The notes under the pieces are model-generated. The model was not told where the DNA came from, made no database searches, and worked only from the letters and a program-made list of their open reading frames with translations. 64,000 nucleotides of DNA from Helianthus annuus. Taxonomy: Eukaryota; Streptophyta; Magnoliopsida; Asterales; Asteraceae. How positions within the stretch are numbered: the first letter of the stretch is position 1; every line of letters begins with the position of its first letter. The position numbers and the translations under genes are program-made. The stretch spans positions 138,447,901 to 138,511,900 of the forward strand of contig NC_035439.2 in assembly GCF_002127325.2 (NCBI RefSeq), given 5' to 3'. This document shows positions 10,792 through 21,138 of the stretch, piece after piece.

Positions 10792-13700
10792 TCAAAATAG
10801 TTCCTTATCATAAGCTGCAAGAAGTTGCTTCACATGATTTTGCCAAGCTACAACATTTTGATCATCCAAAGTCACCCAATCAACAAGCGTTGATGCTGGT
10901 TGTTCCCACCACTCATCAAGCTGCATCATAACGACATCAGCAAGCAAAGAGAGTATACGATACAACATATATTCCGGAACTGAAAACATGTCGCTTACCA
11001 AACCTTCAATATATTTGCAATCATTCAATGATTTCTCACCACTTTCAATACTTTTCTTGAGGTCCGGCAACCACTGGTTCATAATTATCCCGTCTTGTTC
11101 AGACGCCAAATCTAAACAGTAACTCGTCGACCTAAAAGGTACAATTGTAACAGTAGTAGTAGTTATGTTTTTGGTCTACTGTAATGTGAAATATACAAAA
11201 TACAAGAAATTATCCCTCCAATGTTCTTAATAGTTAATTCTATCGACAATGTCCAAAAAGTCGAAAATTGTAGAATAAGAAACCGCGATAAAATACTTGC
11301 TATATGTCCGTGTATCTTACGTGTTATATTCTTTTTGAAAATGATAAGCATGATCTAGTAACGAACGACCGCTTTCAACAAGATCCCTTCCTGTATGGAC
11401 GAAATTTATAGCCTTTGATAACTCCTCCAATACACTCGCTTCAGAACCACGCGACTTCAGACAAAATTCCATTGATTCCAACACTGACGCTAAGCTAGCT
11501 TCTGAGCCTTCTGAGCCTGCAGGATACTGAAGGGCAGAAGCAACACGACATATGGAAGGAATTGCGGATGGATCTCCTGAACCGGCTCTAGCGGTCAGTA
11601 GGTCAGCATTCTTTTCTGTGACAGAAACCTGTTCAGGTCCGGTGCAACTATTGGGATTCAAAGACTCCAAGAGTGCCTGAAGGAGTCAACAGTAAAACAA
11701 CACATGACTCGTTTGAAGTTTGAACAGTATTTAAAGACGATGTGTTCGTGTTAGAAGCATAGTGAATTAGGGACCTGTGGAGTTGATGGAAGCATGTAAA
11801 GTCTATTATCAGGAACGCACGAAAAAGCCGATACTTCTTTGTGAATAAGATCTTTTGTTCTGTTTGCAATGTCGGCGACACGTGTACATGCTGGAATGAT
11901 GGTCTTTGATGCATCCTCCATTGCAGATAAGGGTTTTTGACTCCAAAATGCAGTGGTGTCCTACAGTTCCAAACGGGACGAATGGTAAAGATTGTAGATG
12001 ATTAATAACTGCATAATATTAATAACGATTCTTCTTACGGTGATTGCTTTTATAAGAGCGTCGTAGACAGACTTAAGCTCCAATCTTCGAGCATCAAATT
12101 CTTCAATTTTCTTCCACTTTTTATTCAAAGAATCTTCGACTTCTTTCCTCTCTAAACGCAACATGTTCAAACGTTGAACTTCGCAGGTCAATGTGGTCAA
12201 ACTCGCTTTTAATCCAGCAGCTTCTCTTTCCATGGCCCAAACCTCCAGCTGAACCGAAACATAAACGAGTTAATAAGTAATAACACAAATTCATGTGGTA
12301 CGGCAAGCATTTGATTCGTATACCTCTAACTCTCTAAGACTGCTAACGTGTTGCGAGAAAAATGGCGGACCCACATCACTGCTCCCGGTTAGACGCTTCA
12401 AAAGTTTTTGACACGCCTTTCTGGCCTCTGCCGCTTTATTGAGCTGATCCTCAGTAGCCACAAATTGCTTAACATGTGCTTTCTGTTAACACGACGATAG
12501 ATAAAACAGAATTATATAAAATAAAGCAAAACGCGCGTATTTAGTGAAGGCTATAAAGTAGAGAATGATGCCTGTCTTTCTAAACGTTGATATTGAGTTC
12601 CTTTCGAAGGCATGTCGAGACCATTATTACCATTACCGTAAAGTTGAAGTGGAAATTGTGAGCCTAAATCGGGAGAAGCGTCTATTAATCTATTATTCTC
12701 ATACTTGTACCTGGATAGATATTAGAAATTTAGTACAGATCATAATATGATTAATTACGCCCCGCTTGCGGTATGCGCATATAATGTATATATGTGTGGG
12801 CCATCGGAGGGGGCAAAAGTGAAAGTGCACTAATTTTAACGTTATTTTACAAATTTCGTGAAAATGACGTTAAAAGCTGAGGACGGTTAATCATGCATCA
12901 TGTGGTAGCGTTGATAGCTGAAAGACAAAAGGGTACATGCACTAATCGGTGTTTGTCCTGATTGCTGAGTGTTATGTGCCTTATGTCCAAGGCTTGATGC
13001 AAAACTACTATCGAGCCGGGGGTCTCACTGGAAGCAGCCTCTCTATTCCTACGGGGTAGAGGTAAGGCTGTCTACATCTTACTCTCCTCAGACCCTACCT
13101 TTGCTTTGCTATTGGCGGGATTTACTGAGTATGATGATGATGATGATCATCATCATAATATGATTAATATCACACCTCTTGTAAATGAAGATAAACTGAA
13201 AGTATAATATTACCTCAATATATCTGCATCGGCTCGAGCGTCAGTTTTCTCTATTTCCTTAACAACGACAAGTTTTAACCTTTGAGTGTAAGCAGTTATG
13301 GCCAGAAGTAACTGAGGAGGGGATTTAAGACAATCGAGAATCACATGTTGAATTTCATGAGGTATATCCCCGTTGAAATCAATGCTTAGTTTGGAAGCTT
13401 CTACTTGCGGGTTCGAATGGATACTATATCCTTTGTATGCAGGAAAAGAATTGCGGATCTTTTTAATTGCTTGTTCTGCAAGTAACTCACACGCCTTGCG
13501 GATATTCCTTTCCCTGTTTGTCTCAAGAACTTCATCATCTACAGGTTTTAAGGTTTTTATAGTTGAATAATCTGCGCCTTTTTCGTTGTTCACATGGAGA
13601 CCGGTGATTGCTGCAACTGAAGAATCGGCATCTGCTCGCTGAGAATCCTTTACTTGATTAACATATGAACAAAGATGCTTATGATATTGTGTGAATATTC

Positions 13701-14932
13701 TAGCAGCCACATCACACTGTTCACCATAAGCTTCCAACATCACCTGCTTATGCCTACACTAATAATAAGTATTATACTATACTCCACATTAAGATGCATA
13801 CAAACATCCATTTGGTAACATATATAATAAATAAACAAACGTGCTAGTAAAATTCCACTCATAGCAGATCTATTGGTAGGGTCTGCGGAGGGTGGGATAA
13901 GGGCAAACCTTACATACAAAAGTACTAATAAGGATAGTAATAAACTACCGCTAGCATAACATAACATAACATGTACAATATAGCAATCCATTTGGTAACA
14001 TATAACAAACAAACATACCCACTATAATTAGCTATTTGTAGGGTCTGGGGAGGTGTGATGGTGGCAAGCCTAGCTCTATCCTAGGGAGATAGAGACTGCT
14101 CCCGCTGAGACCTCTGACTCTAAAAACTTTTTTCTTACGTGTACAATATAGAGTATATTAATCCGGATAACATAAAATGAAGCTAAAAGAATAAGAACAA
14201 ACAACCGTTTAAACTACCGCTTACAGATAAAAGCGCAAAGAGACCGACAAAGAGTCATTAACCCCTATGCTAGATTCATGACTTTCATCATCTAGTCATC
14301 TAGAACATTCATATAATATCATAAGCATCTTTATAACCATTTAGTAACATACATAAACATTACATAAAACACACATAAAAGTACCAACTTCATCATCTAA
14401 ACACATCACTTTACAAACCAACAAACCTATAATTCGCCCGTTCATCAACCACCCGCTTGCGATCAGCCTCTTCACGCGAAACCTCCACCATCTTCTCATT
14501 CAACTCCTTCCGTTTACGTCTCACAACGCACCTCAGCCTCTTCACTTCCTTCTCAGCCAATTCCCTTTCCTGCAAAGCTTCCTCCCTATTATCATTATTC
14601 TCCAACAAATTCACTTTCTCCTTCTTCCTCCCCCCTCGGCTCACTCTCCGGTCTCTGCCACCTTTAACACCCTCCGTACCACCACCTGCATTGTCTCCAG
14701 TTCCATGCACGAGGATGTTACGTCGAATATTCTCAACCGTTTTCTCGGATTTAACTCGGGTTAATAAAAACTCAAATATAGGAATCATGTTTCCTCTACA
14801 AACCCTACGGATTGAATCTGGTGAAGGTATTGATGTTATACTGTGTGTAATGTGTGGACCTAAAGGTCTGTAATTCATTTCTTTTTGTAGCCAATCTGTT
14901 ATGGCTTCTGGTTGTGAAACAGTGGTCTGCAT
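10792..14932 (-). CDS. AUG5: AUGMIN subunit 5 (HAUS-like microtubule nucleation complex)
   Basis: Augmin is an eight-subunit complex that recruits gamma-tubulin to existing microtubules in the spindle, phragmoplast and cortical array. Nine exons can be joined on the minus strand: 14427-14932, 13214-13753, 12572-12710, 12324-12482, 12039-12248, 11775-11960, 11321-11676, 10999-11131 and 10792-10920. They give 785 aa, close to the plant family length of about 796. Family landmarks seen are [12 protein letters not shown] and RVKSEKTVE (residues about 45-65), a coiled-coil-rich middle with [30 protein letters not shown], and the C-terminal [10 protein letters not shown]...WQNHVKQLL. The start is the ATG in [11 protein letters not shown], directly before the conserved N-terminus. 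Introns 1 and 2 carry SINE sequence. The intron between exons 3 and 4 has a GC donor, and the last intron is only 78 nt and in frame. No disabling mutation is seen. Confidence 0.93.
10921..10998 (-). other. AUG5: 78-nt in-frame intron of AUG5 (exitron candidate)
   Basis: The genomic frame stays open through this stretch, which would add 26 residues. It begins GTAAGC and ends ATGCAG. Removing it gives [12 protein letters not shown], matching the family. It is read as a short intron whose retention would not disrupt the frame. Confidence 0.75.
12483..12571 (-). other. AUG5: Probable GC-AG intron of AUG5
   Basis: Exon 3 ends ...CGT TTA GAA AGA CAG and the next bases are GCATCATT. The exon 4 acceptor is TTAACAG followed by AAAGCACATG. 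Joining at CAG|GC keeps the frame and gives [11 protein letters not shown], as expected for the family. No GT donor fits. Confidence 0.6.
12985..13170 (+). repeat. SINE in AUG5 intron 2
   Basis: The stretch contains CTATCGAGCCGGGGGTCTC, AGCAGCCTCTCTATTCCTAC, GGGGTAGAGGTAAGG, CAGACCCTACC and ends in a TGATGATGATGATGAT tail. This is the layout of tRNA-derived SINEs known from Solanaceae and Asteraceae, with a trinucleotide tail. It lies antisense to AUG5, between exons 2 and 3. Confidence 0.6.
13855..14130 (-). repeat. Two SINE fragments in AUG5 intron 1
   Basis: Two partial copies (about 13868-13912 and 14035-14130) of the same SINE type carry GTAGGGTCTG(C/G)GGAGG. The second also has CTCCCGCTGAGACCTCTGACTC. 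Both are in the opposite orientation to the intron 2 copy. Flanking TTTGGTAACATATA(A/T) repeats occur twice. Confidence 0.5.
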
Positions 14933-15183
14933 GTTTGTAAAAAAGATTAGGGTTTTGAAATGCCGAATTTGAATGATTGCATTGATTTGTCACTGAATTG
15001 AATGAGAATTAAGTGGATCTACACATGGGGTTTTGAAATATTGAATCGTGATGTTGTGGATCGGATTATAACGTGAATTGAATGTTTTCATAGGGTGTGA
15101 AAGGGTGGGGAAGATGATCGGATAATATTAATAATATAAAATAAAATAAAATAAAATAAAAACTCGAAGTTGCTGCTGTGGTG
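14933..15183 (-). promoter_or_regulatory. AUG5: AUG5 upstream region with (AAAAT)n microsatellite
   Basis: This is the 250 bp upstream of the AUG5 start codon. It holds a pentanucleotide AAAAT microsatellite at about 15135-15160. I see no certain TATA box. The end of a CACTA-like sequence at 15184 limits the conserved promoter space. Confidence 0.35.
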
Positions 15184-15300
15184 CACTACTAGAAAATCTG
15201 AAACTTCTTACACCAATTTTCCTAGGAAATGCGTCACAAAACTGGTTTTTCTACGCATTTATGACAAACACCTGATGTAGGAAAACAGCTCGTAGGAAAC
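15184..15300 (+). mobile_element. CACTA-like terminal sequence
   Basis: CACTACTAGAAAATCTG resembles the CACTACAAGAAA end of plant CACTA/EnSpm elements and is followed by subterminal GTAGGAAA / CTAGGAAA repeats. I did not find the partner end in the window, so it may be a truncated element. Confidence 0.4.
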
Positions 15301-15575
15301 ACGTGGTTATTGTTTGATTCCAGCAACGACCGACCCATTCAACGTTGTCACTTTAAAAATAGTTTATATAATCGTTACGTTATTTTTTCAGCTCGACCGA
15401 GACACTTAAATCCTCAAGGATGGCGCTTTGAAGTTCACAATTGTTTCCATCGTCACGGATGTTACTGGTTTCATAGGTTAAAATGTGAGTTTAAATAAAG
15501 TATTTTATATAAGTAAAAAATATAACTTCCTAAATTAAACATAAATAAACTTCACATGAATTACCCCCAATGCTT

Positions 15576-15891
15576 GAGTATCATAAAAGTGTCGGTGGGG
15601 ACAAGAAGAAGAAGGAGATAGTCTGTGGTCTCGTTGTCGTGACATGTTGGTGCATATGGAAAGCTAGGAACTTGAAGTTTTTCTCAAAGGGAAGAGGTGA
15701 TAATGATGAGATTTTTGGGGAAGTGAGGTCTTTAGGATTTTTTTTGTTTAAAATGTAGGTCCAAACATAGTAATCTTGTTTGGAGAGATTAGTGTAATTA
15801 TCTCTTGTACATGTTGTAGTTGGTTTGTGGTGCGGACCTGCGTTTTTTTGCCAGACCAACCGGTTTTTAATGAAGTTTACTGTTAAAAAAA
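15576..15891 (+). mobile_element. 5'-truncated L1-type LINE (316 bp)
   Basis: The upstream 110 bp encode a CWCIWKARN segment typical of the zinc-binding region at the C-terminus of plant LINE reverse transcriptases. A 3' UTR and a short poly(A) at 15885-15893 follow. An exact 17-bp direct repeat AATTACCCCCAATGCTT flanks it at 15559-15575 and 15892-15908. This is a classic target-primed insertion of only the element's tail. Confidence 0.85.
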
Positions 15892-16027
15892 AATTACCCC
15901 CAATGCTTTATTTCAACCCACCATTAAGATTTCACAACTTTTGGTTTTTTTTTTCAGTTTTTGTAGTATCACATTGTTGTCTTCGTGTTGGGAATTGTTA
16001 TCCATGTTACAAAACAATTAATTATAT

Positions 16028-16545
16028 GCGAATTGAAAATAAATAATCTCATCTAACCCAATTTGGCTGATAATAATTTCAAGTCAGTTATTGGTCGATA
16101 ATAATCCGAAATGTTTTTTTTTTTTTGTAAAATAGCTTAACGAAGTTATTTTTTTTTCCGAATTACAAACCGATGTTTTAGGGCTTTTGATCAGAACGAG
16201 GATACGAGCCGATTGATGTAAAACTTACCTCGAAATTGTGCTCCAAATGGCTTGATTTTTGTTAATTGGAAGTTTAAACACCCGAATTGAAGCATCGTTT
16301 ACGTGGGTTGGGGTAGTATTTCGAGGTAAGTTTTACATCAATCGACTCGTATCCTCATTCTGATCAAAAGCCCTAAAACATCGGTTTGTAATTCGGAGAA
16401 AAACTTAATTCTGTTAAACTATTTTAACAGCGGACTATTTTACAAAAAAATTGACCAGTTCGGATTATTATCGGCCAATAACTCACTTGGGATTATTATT
16501 GGCCAAATTGAGTTAGGTGAGATTATTTATTTCAAATTTGCCTTA
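16028..16545. mobile_element. Foldback MITE, about 500 bp
   Basis: Long imperfect inverted repeat. The left arm (about 16035-16235) and the right arm (about 16317-16540) share AAATAAATAATCTCA, TAATAATCC and ACCGATGTTTTAGGGC. They also share TTTTGATCAGAA and GATGTAAAACTTACCTCGAAAT in mirror order. The loop is about 80 bp. Poly-T runs break the left arm. Confidence 0.75.
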
Positions 16546-19080
16546 ATTATAATATATTTAATAATAGCTTGCATCGTGACTAAATACCCTTTTTTTAATA
16601 ATATATATATATATATATATATAGGTATCAATAAACATTTATAAATATTTTTTGTATATGAACGAGTTGGCGCAACCCGCGCGTTGCGGCAGGGTATTAA
16701 TTATGAATATGTTTAGTATATGCGTTCTTTATTTTTTTTAATAAAGACAAATATAATTTCAAGGGCATAGGGTAAAGTAGTTGAGATTACGATAATAGCT
16801 ATGAGTAATAGATGCATAACTATAAAATTACATACTTTGGATTTACCCATTATAATTACTCTTTTATTACTTCCAAACAATAATATATAATTAACTTTTT
16901 TCGGTGTTACCCTCGACTCAAATTTGTTGATTAGTTAGATACAAATTTAAAATAAATACATTTATGAAATTGTATAATTTATTTACAACCCATGAGATTA
17001 CGCATGTAAAAATCTTTTTGTACAAAAAGAGATTCATTGAATCTAAAGCAATTGCAACTCATTTATGTAAATTACTTTTTAATTAGGTCAATGTTAATAA
17101 TAATGCATTAAACTAAATATAATCTTTTGTGGCGGTGCACCATGATGAACGTGAAATGTGAATTTTGGAAATTATGACTTGGGTACACTCAAATTCTGGG
17201 TTAACCCATAAACTAAATTAAAAGATAAACAAATAGAATAAGAAAAAAATTATTTTACTTTTTATATGTTAGAATAATGTAATAAAGAAATAAATTATTA
17301 AGAGTTAAAACCACTTAAAGTTTTACTATTAAATTTCGTTGGAAAAAAATAGATGTTGATGTATGATTGCCAATATTATGAAATCCTTTTTTTTTTTTTC
17401 AAATTAGAATAAACACTGGGCTTTAGTTTTGTTAAGAAAAAGGCCCAATATATTAAGTTAACATAAGGTTATCTTCTTCTTCCTCTATTCCTGCCATATC
17501 GAAGATATGAATATGTTTGTTTCTCTTTTTCTATTCATCTCAATGGCTCTCTATCTACGCAGACATAATTTGAGAGCGTCAAAAGTGAAGAAAGGCGAGG
17601 AAGTTGTATATCCATGTTAGGAGAAATTTTCGTCGCCAGAGGGTCAACGTACCCTCCTGTGATTCCGCCATTGCTCTCAAGTCTCAATCGCTCTTTTCTC
17701 GCATATCTAATGCCCCATTGATTCCATGGCGACGTTTGCGGTGAAAATTACTCTCTCTCCCCTCTGTTTCGCAGCAGTATTTTGTTTTCAAACGAGGGTG
17801 TGGGACTAAAGATCGGGTTTGCCATTGAAGAGGAAGAGAGAGAAGGGGTTGTTGCTTTTGGCTACATTGTATTGTATATTAACTTGATTGAATGAATTCA
17901 GGATTGAACTTGTGTTAATTAACGCTTGTGTTTTTGTTTTGTACACAGAGGCATGTATATAAATAGATGCCACTGTTTATAAACCGATACAACTCTTATC
18001 TAAATGACGTGATGTTTAAGTCAATATTCAAAATGCTTCTTCGAACAAACCGATGCGGTGAAAAGGTGTTAATTTTATGCATTTATACGAAGGGGTGGCA
18101 AACTTTTAATATAAAACGGTTTCAAAAGGCATGTAATATGTTTATTTATGGAAGGTATTATTAAGGGGTGTGATGTGAAAAGACAACCATTAAATTAGTC
18201 TAAGGTACCCTAAGTTACTTTTTGTAGGGTTATATAATTTGATTGCCAATAATTCAATATTGTATTATATTTGTTGTCTTGCCTTATATCAACATAGAGA
18301 CATTTCATATGTTTGATTTCAGATTGCTATGGAGAACAATTTATGATTATCAGCCACTGTTTGGGCCTCAATACCCGCTGGCTTGTTGCTGTGAGGGTTT
18401 GGCCCACAAGAGACATTTCATATGTTTGATTTCAATTTGAAGGCCCGCTTATGGGTTTTCACTCAAATTAATTGGTGCCACTTTTGAGTTTTTGGTGGTT
18501 AAGATGGAGATGAAAAACAAAACAAACAAAAACTCGATCCAAACCGGTTCGTAACCCGACCCAATTTGCAGTATCAAACCGGTTTGAGCCAAATGGTTTC
18601 AACCTGACCCAAACCGTAAGTTTGTATACTGGTTCTCCCCTTCGTCACCAAATGAGCTTCAACCCAAACCGGTTTCAACCCGACTCGAAAAATATATATT
18701 TTTTAAATTACCAGTTTTGCGTACCGGTTTATGACCCGAGGTTTGGCAAAAAAACCCGGTTTGTACACCTTTAGATAAGATCAAGCACCCCGGTTGCATC
18801 CTTGTTTTATTGTTTGTATTGTGCTAAGAATTTTTTGTGCTATTTTTTGGTTGATATATTACATTGATTGTGATGTTAACATTTTGTATTGGGTTTCATT
18901 ATGGGTTGGGGTCTCCGAGTTTGGCTTTTGATTTGACCAACCTGGGCACCAAAGTGTTGTACCCATTCCCCACTTTTGAGTCGGTTTGTACTGTATTTAA
19001 ACACTTTGCTATGTCTAGCAATACTAGTTGTATGTTTCTTATTTTTGTTCTTCAACATGTTATGAAAGGAAAACCCTTTT
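16546..19080. other. Intergenic, AT-rich
   Basis: A (TA)n tract lies at about 16603-16622. CGCAACCCGCGCGTTGCG at 16671-16688 is an inverted repeat like those near Helitron 3' ends, but no CTRR terminus was confirmed. 17460-17900 is less AT-rich and leader-like without a convincing ORF. A 26-bp direct repeat (GAGACATTTCATATGTTTG core) occurs near 18297 and 18411. 18520-18760 has repeated AACCGGTTT and AACCCGACCC motifs, as in hAT subterminal regions. Confidence 0.4.
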
Positions 19081-21133
19081 TGTAACAACTAGGAATTTTA
19101 TATCGAATTGTATGGCAACACGTGTCCAATCAACTCTCAAATATGCCACAATGTTGGACGACAGGGTCTAATTGTGTAAAATAGTGGAAGATTGAATGTG
19201 AAGGAACCAAATCTGTCAACATGCCAAAAAATTGGCCTCTGAGTGACCCTTACGGACCGCAAGGCCTAATGTCTTACGGACCGTAAGGCAATTAAAACAT
19301 TGTATCTGGCAAAGCCTTACGAACTGCAAGACCTTGAGTCTTACGGACCGTAAGCAGTTTGAAAACCATGGGCGCCAAAGTCCATACGGACCATAAGCAC
19401 TGATCCCTTACGGGTCCGTAAGGGACTGAACTGACAGTATTTGTTTGCTGCCCAAGGCAGCCTGCACTCTTGACACCTTGCTCGCGAATTGCCACCTTCT
19501 TCCTGGTTCTAACATCTCACTATGCACTTGTTTCATCTGGAAATGATGGCCAACACTTGGCATGATCCTATGATCATGTTTCAAGTATAAATAACCCACT
19601 AGTTCATCCATATTTCTTGCTCATTTCTCAAATCCTTTCCTCTATCACTCATTTCTGGAGATTGCTTCTCTTTATAGCCCTCCCACTGAGTTCTTGTTCC
19701 TCCTAGAACACTTGTAAGTGTTCTTTCATAGTTCTTTTATTTTGTAGGCTAAGTTAAGTAGCCGAAAGTCAAGCAAATTGACTTTTGCTTTGAATTTCGA
19801 TTATGACCATTATGGTCCATCCAATGTTCAAATTAAACATGGCTACGTGATCGTAATTAGGTAGGTGATAATCCCCTATGAGGGCACCTCCTGAAGATCA
19901 CGTTAAGTTGGTCAAATGACGAGTCAAAGTTATGTTAAAATGGAAGTCAAAACGCACTTTTACGGAAAATGTATAAAATGAACTTTATAAATACCTAAAC
20001 ACATATTTTTGACATTATATCAGTGGGTATAACATATTAGAACATGTTTAAGCATGTTCAACCCGTCATTTCCAGTTTATTGTTCGGTTTGCAACTGAAA
20101 GTCAAGCAGTTTGACTTCTGCTTTGACTTTCGATTCTGACCCGATTTAGCTAAGTTAGCTTCTGATTTGAAGTTGCATTAAGATCATATTTATGTATGGA
20201 ATAATCCTCTGAGGTTATACCATTTGAGCATAATCAGTTGTCCGGTTTTTATGCAAGTTCATACATTATGCCTTAAAAATATCAAAAATGCCCTTATGAG
20301 CATAAAATGGTTTTAAATCATAATGAACTTATAAAATGGAATACTTACTGATATGGTAAAGTAATAATCATGTTTTGGCATAATGAACTTGACATTGACT
20401 CATCCGATCCCCTGATACCGCTTATGCGTGTATTGTTGACTTATGTAACTTAATTTATATAAGTTAACCGAATTGGGTCAAATCCTTCAATTTCTTTTAA
20501 TATCCAGAATGTATTATGGTTGGCCCATATTATACAAGTCATAGTACTTGTGAGGGTTCAAACCACATTCTATCCGGTCACCGCTTAATCTAGCGAACCA
20601 TACCGTTTTCTTTATATTATAGTTAACTGGTCCAAGTCATATGACTTGAATAAGGCTCGTTAACATTCTAATGGATAATAAACTCCATTCATTCCAGACT
20701 AAGGGCGTCCAGTAAATTGCAACATTACTTGTTATTTTGTTTAAACGGCTGTGTTTATATTTAACTTTGGATTGTAAAGACTTAAGCCAGGTAAATGCTC
20801 TTAACTTATTTTCCCTATATGGGCTTGGGATACAATGAATTATTACCGCTTGGTCGGGTATGGGATCAATGACGGATTGTGTCTAAAATCCAAATAACTC
20901 GTTTTAATTCGTATTGCTTGATAACTTAAACATTGGGGGTTAATGCGACCGTGTCCTGGATATCCTCGGCTCATTTAATTGCAAATGGCCACGACTTAAG
21001 TACGGGGTGTAGGCATACGTCTGACAGATGCTAATGCTATGATAAAACATTATACCCTTTTATGGGTTTAATGTGGCGTGCCAATTAATCATGTTATCAG
21101 CGTTTAGTTTCGGGCCCCATATGTATTGACAAG
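19081..21133 (+). mobile_element. Gypsy-type LTR-like sequence (family B), interrupted
   Basis: The sequence starts TGTAACAACTAGG. It carries six inverted CTTACGG/CCGTAAG motifs at 19247-19429 and a TATA box (GTATAAATAACC, near 19585) at the usual place in an LTR. The next element inserted at CATGT (21134-21138), and sequence resumes at 33092. No coding region or second copy is present, so the LTR reading rests on these features alone. Confidence 0.5.
19247..19429. repeat. Array of CTTACGGaCCGTAAG inverted repeats
   Basis: Six copies of a 15-16 bp near-palindrome lie near 19250, 19273, 19316, 19340, 19384 and 19414. Two are perfect (CTTACGG A CCGTAAG) and one has an inserted T in the centre (CTTACGG GT CCGTAAG). 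Spacing is 25-45 bp. Confidence 0.8.
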
Positions 21134-21138
21134 CATGT

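Noticed and set aside
14457..14873. 138-aa plus-strand ORF
   Set aside because: Antisense shadow of AUG5 exon 1.
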